From: an uncultured Clostridia bacterium
GTDB taxonomy: Bacteria > Bacillota > Clostridia > Christensenellales > Pumilibacteraceae
Direction of reading: 5' to 3'
Assembly (NCBI GenBank): GCA_947627075.1
Contig: CANQUR010000060.1
Span: 1-8,755 of the forward strand
DNA: 8,755 nucleotides
Below are positions 1 through 5,899 of the stretch, piece by piece (within the stretch, counting starts at the first letter, position 1; the number at the start of each line of letters is the position of its first letter). The notes under the pieces are model-generated. The model was not told the origin of the DNA. It did not search any database and saw only the letters and a list, made by a program, of their open reading frames with translations. The translations under genes were made by a program, and so were the position numbers.

Positions 1-681
1 CATGGTGCCCGTTCCGCCGAGGCGAGTGGGGCGAAGCCTTGCCTTTTCGCCGAGCGTCAATAGTCCTATGCCTTGCGGCGCGTGTAAGCCCTTATGTGGC
101 GCTACCGCGTACATATCGAAAAGAGAGTAGTCGTATTTGCGATAGCCTGCGCTTTGCGCCCCGTCCACAAGAAAAAGTATTTTTGAATCTTTCAAAGCCT
201 TTCCCACATATTCCACGGGCAGACTGTATCCCGTTACATTGCTTACGCTGTTCATTACGACAAGGCAGGTATTGTGCCGTACGGCATTAAGTATCTTTTC
301 TCCGCTGATTTCTCCGTTTTCATTTGGATAGATCACGGTCAGATCCACTTGCCCGTCATGATACAATCTAAACAGTGGGCGAAGAACGCTGTTGTGCTCG
401 TATGCCGTCGTAATAACGTGCCCGCCGCGCCTTACCGAGCCGAAGATAGCAAGGTTCAAGCTGTCAGTGCAACCGTAAGTAAATATTGTTCGTTCGGGCT
501 CGCAACCGAAAAATTCGGCTGCCTTCGAGCGTGTATTGTTCAAAGCCGTTGCCGCTTTTATTGCAAGCGAGTGCCCCGAGCGCCCTGCGTTTACCGAAAG
601 GTTTTTCAGCGTTGCGGCGACGCTTGTTATCACTTCGGGCGGCTTAAAAAGTGTAGTACTGCTGTTGTCAAAATAAATCAT
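1..681 (-). CDS. Cysteine desulfurase family protein (aminotransferase class V), N-terminal 227 residues, cut by window edge
   Basis: PLP-dependent enzyme of fold type I expected to take sulfur (or selenium) from cysteine (or selenocysteine) onto an active-site thiol. Read on the minus strand, the protein opens with MIYFDNSSTT and continues with NAGRSGHSLA (31-40), FTYGCTDSLNLAI (67-79), the EHNS motif with the PLP-stacking His96, SNVTGY (147-152), VDGAQSAGY with the PLP-nitrogen Asp173 and Gln176, and APHKG with the Schiff-base Lys197. It ends at the window edge in GGTGT. About 150 more residues, including the catalytic cysteine loop, should lie outside the window, since the family is about 380 long. 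The opening and GRSGH segment are closest to the TIGR01977 (EF2568-like) subgroup rather than housekeeping IscS or SufS; this subgroup call is from memory. The start ATG at 681-679 has only a weak GGG-containing RBS. It is divergent from the DUF3343 gene at 788, a pairing known in selenium/sulfur-handling loci. Confidence 0.93.
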   Translation of the reverse strand, partial: MIYFDNSSTTLFKPPEVITSVAATLKNLSVNAGRSGHSLAIKAATALNNTRSKAAEFFGCEPERTIFTYGCTDSLNLAIFGSVRRGGHVITTAYEHNSVLRPLFRLYHDGQVDLTVIYPNENGEISGEKILNAVRHNTCLVVMNSVSNVTGYSLPVEYVGKALKDSKILFLVDGAQSAGYRKYDYSLFDMYAVAPHKGLHAPQGIGLLTLGEKARLRPTRLGGTGTM

Positions 682-703
682 AACATACCCGTAAAATATT
701 AAA

Positions 704-734
704 TATAATGTAATAGCGATTACACTACATTATA
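704..734. promoter_or_regulatory. Shared divergent promoter region with nested palindromes
   Basis: A perfect 9-base inverted repeat, TATAATGTA (704-712) and TACATTATA (726-734), is separated by 13 bases. Each arm contains a consensus -10 hexamer, TATAAT at 704-709 on the plus strand and at 734-729 on the minus strand. Inside it lies a second palindrome, TGTAAT-AGCG-ATTACA (709-724). The plus-strand -10 has a 4/6 -35 match, ATAACA at 680-685, with an 18-base spacer; the minus-strand -10 has no good -35. Predicted start sites are near 716 (towards DUF3343) and 722 (towards the desulfurase), so the two promoters overlap face to face. The inner palindrome has the form of a repressor operator. 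The promoter assignment is inferred from consensus matches only. Confidence 0.5.
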
Positions 735-787
735 CGAGCGCGCAGGGCAATGATTGCACACATTTTTACTTACGGAGAAAATTTTTT

Positions 788-1036
788 ATGTACTATTTAT
801 TTACGTTCAGATCAAGAGCAAATGCCATGAAATTTGCGGAGAATTTACGAAAGGAGGGCAAATATTCCGAGGTGGTATCTACGCCTCATTCGATTTCGGG
901 CGGTTGCGGCTTGTCGGTAAAGGTGAACGATTTGGGGATGGGCAAGAAAGTGCTTAAAATGGGCAAATTTTCGAGCTTTACGGGAGTATATGCGGTTCAA
1001 GACTATAACGGTACGCTTAACATTACAAAAAAATAA
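788..1036 (+). CDS. DUF3343 protein, putative Se/S carrier
   Basis: Small soluble protein of 82 residues matching the DUF3343 (PF11823, putative Se/S carrier-like) pattern: the N-terminal MYYLFTFRSRANAMKFAENL, the central TPHSISGGCGLSVKV, and the C-terminal FSSFTGVYAV. Its only cysteine, Cys40, sits in the conserved S-x-GCG-x-S context and is the obvious candidate for carrying a persulfide or perselenide. ATG 788 is preceded by GGAG at 774-777 with ten bases of spacing; an overlapping frame starting at 754 has no family similarity. The gene is divergent from the cysteine desulfurase, which fits a donor-acceptor relationship in sulfur or selenium delivery, although no biochemical role is proven for the family as far as I know. 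No terminator hairpin follows the stop, so read-through into the downstream operon is possible. Confidence 0.88.
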   Translation: MYYLFTFRSRANAMKFAENLRKEGKYSEVVSTPHSISGGCGLSVKVNDLGMGKKVLKMGKFSSFTGVYAVQDYNGTLNITKK

Positions 1037-1045
1037 TTCAAACGT

Positions 1046-1074
1046 TTTACTTTTTTCTCATTGTATGTTATACT
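1046..1074 (+). promoter_or_regulatory. Predicted sigma-A promoter of the transporter/obg operon
   Basis: TTTACT at 1046-1051 (4/6 to TTGACA) is followed by a 17-base spacer and TATACT at 1069-1074 (5/6 to TATAAT) with a TGn extension (TGT at 1066-1068). The start site should be near 1081, leaving a leader of about 39 bases before the transporter ATG. It is the best promoter-like element in front of the long co-directional gene run. Confidence 0.6.
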
Positions 1075-1079
1075 TATCC

Positions 1080-1103
1080 TTATCGTAAGGGATCTTGCGA
1101 TAA
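1080..1103 (+). promoter_or_regulatory. 24-base inverted repeat at the predicted transcription start (operator or 5' mRNA hairpin)
   Basis: Arms TTATCGTAAG (1080-1089) and CTTGCGATAA (1094-1103) flank the loop GGAT. As DNA they match at 9 of 10 positions. As RNA the one mismatch becomes a G-U wobble, giving an uninterrupted 10-bp stem with a 4-base loop. It begins almost exactly at the predicted +1 and ends 16 bases before the chosen start ATG, so it does not cover the GGAAGAG ribosome site. It could be an operator bound by a dimeric repressor or a stabilising hairpin at the mRNA 5' end. The regulator, if any, is not in the window. Confidence 0.5.
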
Positions 1104-1119
1104 CGCTTTGGAAGAGTAC

Positions 1120-2541
1120 ATGAGTGAAGTTAAACTGAAATTAAATATAAAACGTACGATCTTGGTCGGACTTGCCTTTATGTCCATATCTATGTTTTGG
1201 CAGGTCTACGACAATCTTATGCCACTTATGCTCCGAGAGCTGGGATTAAAAGAGGTGGTAAGGGGAATAGTAATGGCGGCGGATAACGTTATTGCGTTGC
1301 TGTTACTCCCTTTTATGGGATTATGGTCGGACAACCTTAAAGGAAAATTACGGGACAAGCTGGGAAGGCGCATACCGTTTATAATAGTGGGTTCGCTTCT
1401 TGCCGCTTTCTTCTTTTTGACCGTAAATTTCAGTTATAATATGGCGGTGAAGGGCGAGGAGGTCAATACCGTTTGGCTTGCTATAATGCTTGTAACTACG
1501 GCATTTTTGCTCATTTCCATGTGTCTGTATCGTACACCCGCAGTTGCGCTTATGCCGGACGTCACGCCAAAGCAATTGCGAAGTCAGGGCAACACCATTA
1601 TAAATATTATGGGAACGGTGGGCGGATTTTTCCCGCTGATGATGTCAAATGCGTTTCTTCAAACCGAAGAGCAGTTCCTTGTGACGGCGGACGGCAAGAC
1701 CGAAACGGTACTTCACCTTGTAGGCGACAATTGGTTGCTTGTGTATGTGACCGTCGCTCTTATGGTGCTTACGACCTTTGTGCTCGTTGCTAAAGTAAAG
1801 GAAAACAAATTCGTCGAGGAAAAGAAGAAGATGCTTATGGAAGTCGGGCTTGTCGAGGACGAGGACGACGGCAACAATCATAAAAAGATGTCCATTCGCG
1901 AAGGGATAGGGCTTCTTGACAAAGACCGTAAAAAAAGCCTTTTATTCATACTTATTTCCGTCGCGCTTTGGTACTTTGCATACAACGGAGTTACCTCGCA
2001 CTTTTCGACGTTCGCTCTCGACGTACTGAAAATGGAGAAATTCCCGGCGGCTCTTATAGTTGCGCAGGCGTCGGCTTTTATCTTCTTTATTCCGGCAAGT
2101 AAGATAGGCGAGAAAATAGGACGCAAAAAAACCATAATGATTGGTATTTGTCTTATGATCGCGGGCTTCGGTCTGGGCTCGATATTGCTTTACGCGGTAT
2201 CCGACATAGGCGTGTTAAAGATCATCATGTATCCCGTGTTTGTGCTTGTGGGCGCGGGTTGGGCGACAATAAACGTACATTCCTTTGTAATGAGCGTTGA
2301 AATGGCTACCGAAAAGACTACGGGCGTGTTTACGGGGCTATACTATTCGTTTTCGATGGGCGCGCAAATACTTACGCCCATTCTCGCCGGCGCTTGTATG
2401 CAGTTCATAGATTCGAGAAGTTTGCTCATTTATTCGACGGTATTTTGTGTTCTTGCGCTTTTGACCATGAGCTTTGTGCGTCACGGCAATGCCGGCGATA
2501 CCACTCATAAAATAGATCCCGACGGAGAGAATAATGGATAG
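1120..2541 (+). CDS. MFS transporter, SLC45/GPH-like (sugar:cation symporter type)
   Basis: Integral membrane transporter, 473 residues, with about 12 predicted helices. The motif-A loop GLWSDNLKGK...LGRRIPFI spans 67-88 after helix 2, and RTPAVALMPDVTP...RSQGN spans 138-158; these are signatures of the SLC45/sucrose-transporter branch. A second motif-A-like EKIGRKKT lies at 331-338. A charged cytoplasmic loop (about 225-272, rich in K, E and D) joins the two six-helix halves. Characterised relatives co-transport sugars with protons or cations, but the substrate here cannot be read from sequence. I chose ATG 1120, which has GGAAGAG at 1110-1116, over an in-frame TTG at 1108, whose only SD-like site (AAGGGA) is too far upstream. 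Its last 8 bases overlap nth, and it is the first gene of the operon. Confidence 0.9.
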   Translation: MSEVKLKLNIKRTILVGLAFMSISMFWQVYDNLMPLMLRELGLKEVVRGIVMAADNVIALLLLPFMGLWSDNLKGKLRDKLGRRIPFIIVGSLLAAFFFLTVNFSYNMAVKGEEVNTVWLAIMLVTTAFLLISMCLYRTPAVALMPDVTPKQLRSQGNTIINIMGTVGGFFPLMMSNAFLQTEEQFLVTADGKTETVLHLVGDNWLLVYVTVALMVLTTFVLVAKVKENKFVEEKKKMLMEVGLVEDEDDGNNHKKMSIREGIGLLDKDRKKSLLFILISVALWYFAYNGVTSHFSTFALDVLKMEKFPAALIVAQASAFIFFIPASKIGEKIGRKKTIMIGICLMIAGFGLGSILLYAVSDIGVLKIIMYPVFVLVGAGWATINVHSFVMSVEMATEKTTGVFTGLYYSFSMGAQILTPILAGACMQFIDSRSLLIYSTVFCVLALLTMSFVRHGNAGDTTHKIDPDGENNG

Positions 2542-3169
2542 AATATCCGAAATTTTTGATAGGCTTAAAAGTAAATATCCCGCGGCGAGGTGCGAGCTGG
2601 GCTATGATTCGCCGTTCGAGCTGTTGATAGCCGTTATTTTATCGGCTCAATGCACGGATAAGCGAGTCAACGAAGTTACAAATGTGTTGTTCAAAAAGAT
2701 AAATACACCCGAGCAATTTGCCGTAATGGAACAAGGCGAGTTGGAAAAGGAAATTTATACCTGCGGATTTTATCACAACAAGGCGAAGAATATTATCGCG
2801 GCTTCAAAGGATATTTGCGAAAAGTTCGGCGGCAAGGTGCCCTCGACTATGGACGAATTGCTCACTTTGAGCGGAGTGGGACGCAAGACCGCAAACGTAG
2901 TCTTGAATGTGGCTTTCGGACAGCCTACCATTCCCGTCGATACGCACGTATTTCGCGTAAGTCACAGGCTTGCGCTTTCGGACGGAAAAACGCCCGACGA
3001 TGTGGAAGCGGATCTGAATAAGGTCGTTCCCGACATTTACAAGCCGCTCGCTCATCACCTTTTGATATTTCATGGCAGGTATTGTTGCAAGGCGCAACGC
3101 CCGGATTGCTCACATTGTCCGCTAACCGATCTTTGCGCCGAATACGATAAAATTAAAACGGATAAGTAG
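2534..3169 (+). CDS. nth: Endonuclease III (DNA glycosylase/AP lyase)
   Basis: Base-excision repair enzyme that removes oxidised pyrimidines and nicks the resulting abasic site by beta-elimination. At 211 residues it has the normal bacterial length. The N-terminal helical region includes LLIAVILSAQCTD (30-42). The helix-hairpin-helix LSGVGRKTANVVL (112-124) carries the catalytic Lys118, and VDTHV supplies the catalytic Asp136. The [4Fe-4S] cluster ligands follow the exact C-x6-C-x2-C-x5-C spacing at Cys185, 192, 195 and 201. The start has GGAGAG at 2524-2529 and overlaps the transporter gene by 8 bases, so coupled translation is likely. All key residues are present and the enzyme should be active. 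Confidence 0.97.
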   Translation: MDRISEIFDRLKSKYPAARCELGYDSPFELLIAVILSAQCTDKRVNEVTNVLFKKINTPEQFAVMEQGELEKEIYTCGFYHNKAKNIIAASKDICEKFGGKVPSTMDELLTLSGVGRKTANVVLNVAFGQPTIPVDTHVFRVSHRLALSDGKTPDDVEADLNKVVPDIYKPLAHHLLIFHGRYCCKAQRPDCSHCPLTDLCAEYDKIKTDK

Positions 3170-3176
3170 AATAAGT

Positions 3177-4436
3177 ATGTTTATAGATAAAGTTAAAATT
3201 TTTATAAAGGCAGGTAACGGCGGCAACGGTTGCACGTCGTTTTATACTGAAAAATATGTCGCTAACGGCGGACCGGACGGCGGCGACGGCGGTAAGGGCG
3301 GAGATATCGTCTTTTGCGTCGACGCGCACAAAAATTCGCTTTCCGATTTTCGATTTTCGCAGCATTTTCGCGCTCCCGACGGAGAAAACGGCGCGCCCAA
3401 ATATTGCCACGGCAGGCAGGGCGAACCGCTCGTTATCAAAGTACCGCAAGGTACCGTTATCCGCGATGAGGAGTCGGGTAGGATCGTTGCCGATATGTTC
3501 GACGAAACGCAGACCGTTACCGTTTTGAGCGGCGGCATGGGCGGAAAGGGCAATGCAAGGTTCAAATCTTCGCGACGTCAAGCTCCGCATTTTTCCCAAA
3601 GAGGACAAGCTACCGAAGAGCACGCCGTCATTCTCGAACTTATGACGATCGCGGACGTCGGGCTTGTGGGCTATCCGAACGTCGGCAAATCCACTCTGCT
3701 TTCGGTGATATCCAACGCAAGACCGAAGATCGCAAATTATCACTTCACGACGTTAAGTCCTAACCTCGGCGTGGTTTCTTATTACGATCGTAGCTTTGTT
3801 GTAGCCGATATCCCCGGGCTCATCGAGGGTGCAAGCGAGGGAGTTGGACTCGGTCACGACTTTTTGCGTCACATAGACAGGACGAGGCTGCTTGTGCATG
3901 TTATCGATGTATCCGGACACGAGGGCAGAGATCCCTATGACGATTACAAAAAGATAAATTCGGAATTGAAGTCTTATAACGATCGCATTTCGCATCTTCC
4001 GCAGATAATTGCGCTCAACAAATGCGACATTGCGCCCGAAGAAAATATAAAGGAGTTCCGCCGACGCGTTCGCGGCAAGCGTATCGTGGAAATAAGCGGC
4101 ATAACGCATAAGGGAGTGGACGAGCTTGTGCGCGAGATCGCAAAAAAACTCGACGAATTGCCGCCTCTCGAACCGATAGAGTACGAGCCGTTCGAATTTG
4201 GCAAGGCGGACACCACCGGATATAGAATAGACAGGTTTGATGACGGAAGTTTTGGTTTGAGCGGAGGCTTTATCGATGAAATAGCGCGAGGAGTGGTGCT
4301 TGACGATTATGACAGCTTCAATTACTTCCAAAAAACTCTTAAAGAAAAAGGCATAATAAAGGAGCTCAAAAATCGAGGTGCAAAGGACGGCGATATCATT
4401 CGTATCCTTGACTTCGAGTTTGAATACGTAGAATGA
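3177..4436 (+). CDS. obg: GTPase Obg/CgtA
   Basis: Essential GTPase that binds the 50S subunit late in assembly and links it to the nucleotide/(p)ppGpp state. Its 419 residues fall into three domains. The glycine-rich Obg fold (1-157) includes GGPDGGDGGKGG and SGGMGGKGNARF. The G domain has G1 GYPNVGKS (165-172), G2 TTLSPNLG (191-198), G3 DIPG (211-214), G4 NKCD (281-284) and G5 ISGIT (306-310). The OCT domain (about 346-419) ends in LKNRGAKDGDIIRI and an acidic tail. The Firmicutes neighbours rplU and rpmA are missing upstream, where nth sits instead 7 bases away. Downstream the common obg-nadD order holds with an ATGA overlap. The RBS is weak, consistent with coupling to nth. Confidence 0.98.
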   Translation: MFIDKVKIFIKAGNGGNGCTSFYTEKYVANGGPDGGDGGKGGDIVFCVDAHKNSLSDFRFSQHFRAPDGENGAPKYCHGRQGEPLVIKVPQGTVIRDEESGRIVADMFDETQTVTVLSGGMGGKGNARFKSSRRQAPHFSQRGQATEEHAVILELMTIADVGLVGYPNVGKSTLLSVISNARPKIANYHFTTLSPNLGVVSYYDRSFVVADIPGLIEGASEGVGLGHDFLRHIDRTRLLVHVIDVSGHEGRDPYDDYKKINSELKSYNDRISHLPQIIALNKCDIAPEENIKEFRRRVRGKRIVEISGITHKGVDELVREIAKKLDELPPLEPIEYEPFEFGKADTTGYRIDRFDDGSFGLSGGFIDEIARGVVLDDYDSFNYFQKTLKEKGIIKELKNRGAKDGDIIRILDFEFEYVE

Positions 4437-5545
4437 TAAGAACTGTTATTTACGGCGGAAGCTTCGATCCCGTGCATAAGGGGCACGAGGAAATAATCGA
4501 TAATTTGGCGGATAAGTTCGACGAGGTAATAGTCGTGCCCACTCATGTTTCGCCGTTTAAGCAAGATTACAAAGCGGCGCCGCCCGAGCTTCGATTGAAA
4601 ATGCTATATAAATGCAATTTCAAAAAGAATGTCGTCATTTCGGACTTCGAGATAAAAAAAGACGGTTGCAGCTATTCCATAGATACCGTAAAACATTTTG
4701 CTCGAAACGATCGTAAACTGTATTTTGCGATAGGGAGCGAAGGCGCGCGTTCGGTAAATAAGTGGAAGTGTGCCGAGGAGCTCAAAAAGCTCGTTACCTT
4801 TTATATTATAAGACGACCGGGATACGATGAAAGCGTATTGCCCGAGTTCGAATATGCGGATTTTGTCGGAGAGGACATTTCATCCAGCGAGGTCAAGGTC
4901 GCAGTCGCCATGAATAGAGTAAGCGGGCTTGTAAGCAAAGGCGTGGAGGAAATAATAAAAGAACAAAATCTGTATGACGATTATGCAAAGTATACTTCGA
5001 GCTACAAAATTTTCGGACTGAAAGAAGAACGGATAGAGCATACTTATCGAGCAACTATCGAGGGTATAAAACTTGCGAAAAGATACGATGTAGACGTAAA
5101 AGATTGCACTATTGCCCTTATTATGCATGACATAGGTAAGTATGTAACGCCCGAAATGCTCGAAAAATTTCAAATTCCCGTGCCGAATTGCGACGATTTA
5201 CCTATCGAATGCAGGCATGCGGAATACGGAGCGGCTATATGTCGAAATTATTTCGGTTTGCCCGAGCGAATAGTCGAAGCGGTGCGAACGCACACTACGT
5301 GTGGAATGAATATGGACGCGCTCGGTGAGATCGTCGCGCTTGCCGATTACATAGAGCCGGGACGCAAATTCAAGGGAGTTGACGAAGTGAGAAAGGCGGC
5401 GACAAAGAGTTTGACTCTTGCCGTAGAGTTGATGTTGAAGAACATGATAGACTATCTTAAAACTAAAAAGACTTACATAGCGCCCATAACCGAAGAGGCG
5501 TATCGCAAGTATGCGGAAATAAACGCAAAAAACGCGGATAAATGA
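4433..5545 (+). CDS. nadD: Fused nicotinate-nucleotide adenylyltransferase (NadD) and YqeK-type HD hydrolase
   Basis: One 370-residue chain holds two enzymes that are usually separate adjacent genes. Residues 1-185 are NadD, which joins ATP and NaMN to form NaAD for NAD synthesis: GGSFDPVHKGH (8-18), VSPFK (39-43), SYSIDTVKHF (80-89), RRPGY (127-131) and DISSSEVK (148-155). Residues 195-360 are a YqeK HD domain, the family of symmetrical Ap4A hydrolases, with metal ligands His203, His232-Asp233 (MHDIGK), His262, His287 and Asp305 in LADYIEPGR. Two NadD signature positions differ conservatively: the Asp of the G-x-D motif is Glu103, and the Arg of ISSxxxR is Lys155. Fusions of this kind are known, for example in mycoplasmas. 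No stop or frameshift lies in the linker (about 181-196). The ATG overlaps the obg stop by four bases. Confidence 0.95.
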   Translation: MIRTVIYGGSFDPVHKGHEEIIDNLADKFDEVIVVPTHVSPFKQDYKAAPPELRLKMLYKCNFKKNVVISDFEIKKDGCSYSIDTVKHFARNDRKLYFAIGSEGARSVNKWKCAEELKKLVTFYIIRRPGYDESVLPEFEYADFVGEDISSSEVKVAVAMNRVSGLVSKGVEEIIKEQNLYDDYAKYTSSYKIFGLKEERIEHTYRATIEGIKLAKRYDVDVKDCTIALIMHDIGKYVTPEMLEKFQIPVPNCDDLPIECRHAEYGAAICRNYFGLPERIVEAVRTHTTCGMNMDALGEIVALADYIEPGRKFKGVDEVRKAATKSLTLAVELMLKNMIDYLKTKKTYIAPITEEAYRKYAEINAKNADK

Positions 5546-5557
5546 GAGGAATAAAAT

Positions 5558-5899
5558 ATGGAACAAATCAAAAAATTGAGTTTGGAAGGGAATACGATGC
5601 AATCGAATGAGCTTGCCAAAAAGATCGCCGACCTTTTAGACGAGAAAAAAGGCAAGGACATTATTATTATCGACCTTAAAGGAAAGACGGTCATAGCGGA
5701 CTATTTTGTGCTTGCTTCGGCGAAGTCCACTGTAAGTAAAGACGTTGGGCTCGAACCGCGAGGCAGGGATATAGATCCGAAGTGGGCGGCGATCGACTAT
5801 GGCTGTGTGATATTGCACATTTTCCACGAGGAAGCGCGGGAGTTTTATAAGCTCGAACGCCTTTGGGACGACGGCGATAATATTACAAGGATACAGTAA
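5558..5899 (+). CDS. rsfS: Ribosome silencing factor RsfS with an internal in-frame deletion
   Basis: RsfS (DUF143, Iojap family) binds uL14 on the 50S subunit and blocks subunit joining under starvation. Recognisable blocks are ELAKKIADLLDEKKGKDI (18-35), DLKGKTVIADYFVLAS (39-54), WAAIDYGCVILHIFHEE (76-92) and REFYKLERLW (94-103). Between ST (57-58) and GLEP (64-67) only five residues remain where the family has about 17 forming a helix, and the following stretch up to Trp76 is about two residues short. The reading frame is intact on both sides, so this is a deletion and not a frameshift. Two in-frame starts each have a good Shine-Dalgarno: ATG 5558 (GAGGA at 5546-5550) and ATG 5597 (AAGGGA at 5586-5591). 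The second matches the usual family N-terminus and would give 100 residues. It sits between nadD-yqeK (12-base gap) and the PAP2 gene (1-base overlap). Confidence 0.88.
   Translation: MEQIKKLSLEGNTMQSNELAKKIADLLDEKKGKDIIIIDLKGKTVIADYFVLASAKSTVSKDVGLEPRGRDIDPKWAAIDYGCVILHIFHEEAREFYKLERLWDDGDNITRIQ

Noticed and set aside
39..702. Plus-strand open frames at 39-290 and 274-702
   Set aside because: They lie antisense to the cysteine desulfurase, whose minus-strand frame shows clear family motifs; the plus frames are rich in Arg and Cys and have no motif.
754..957. 67-codon frame overlapping the DUF3343 gene
   Set aside because: It is a different frame from the DUF3343 reading, which matches its family from start to end and has its own RBS.
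1037..1068. Terminator between DUF3343 and the transporter gene
   Set aside because: There are T-rich bases and a short AAACGTTT palindrome but no stem of useful length before the T-run.
3153..4331. Long minus-strand frames (196 and 192 codons) opposite obg
   Set aside because: obg is complete with all G motifs. The antisense frames stay open because of its codon composition and show no domain or RBS.
5729..5785. Frameshift or sequencing error as the cause of the short RsfS
   Set aside because: Conserved RsfS blocks before and after are in the same frame, and I could not find the missing helix in the other frames; a multiple-of-three deletion fits better.
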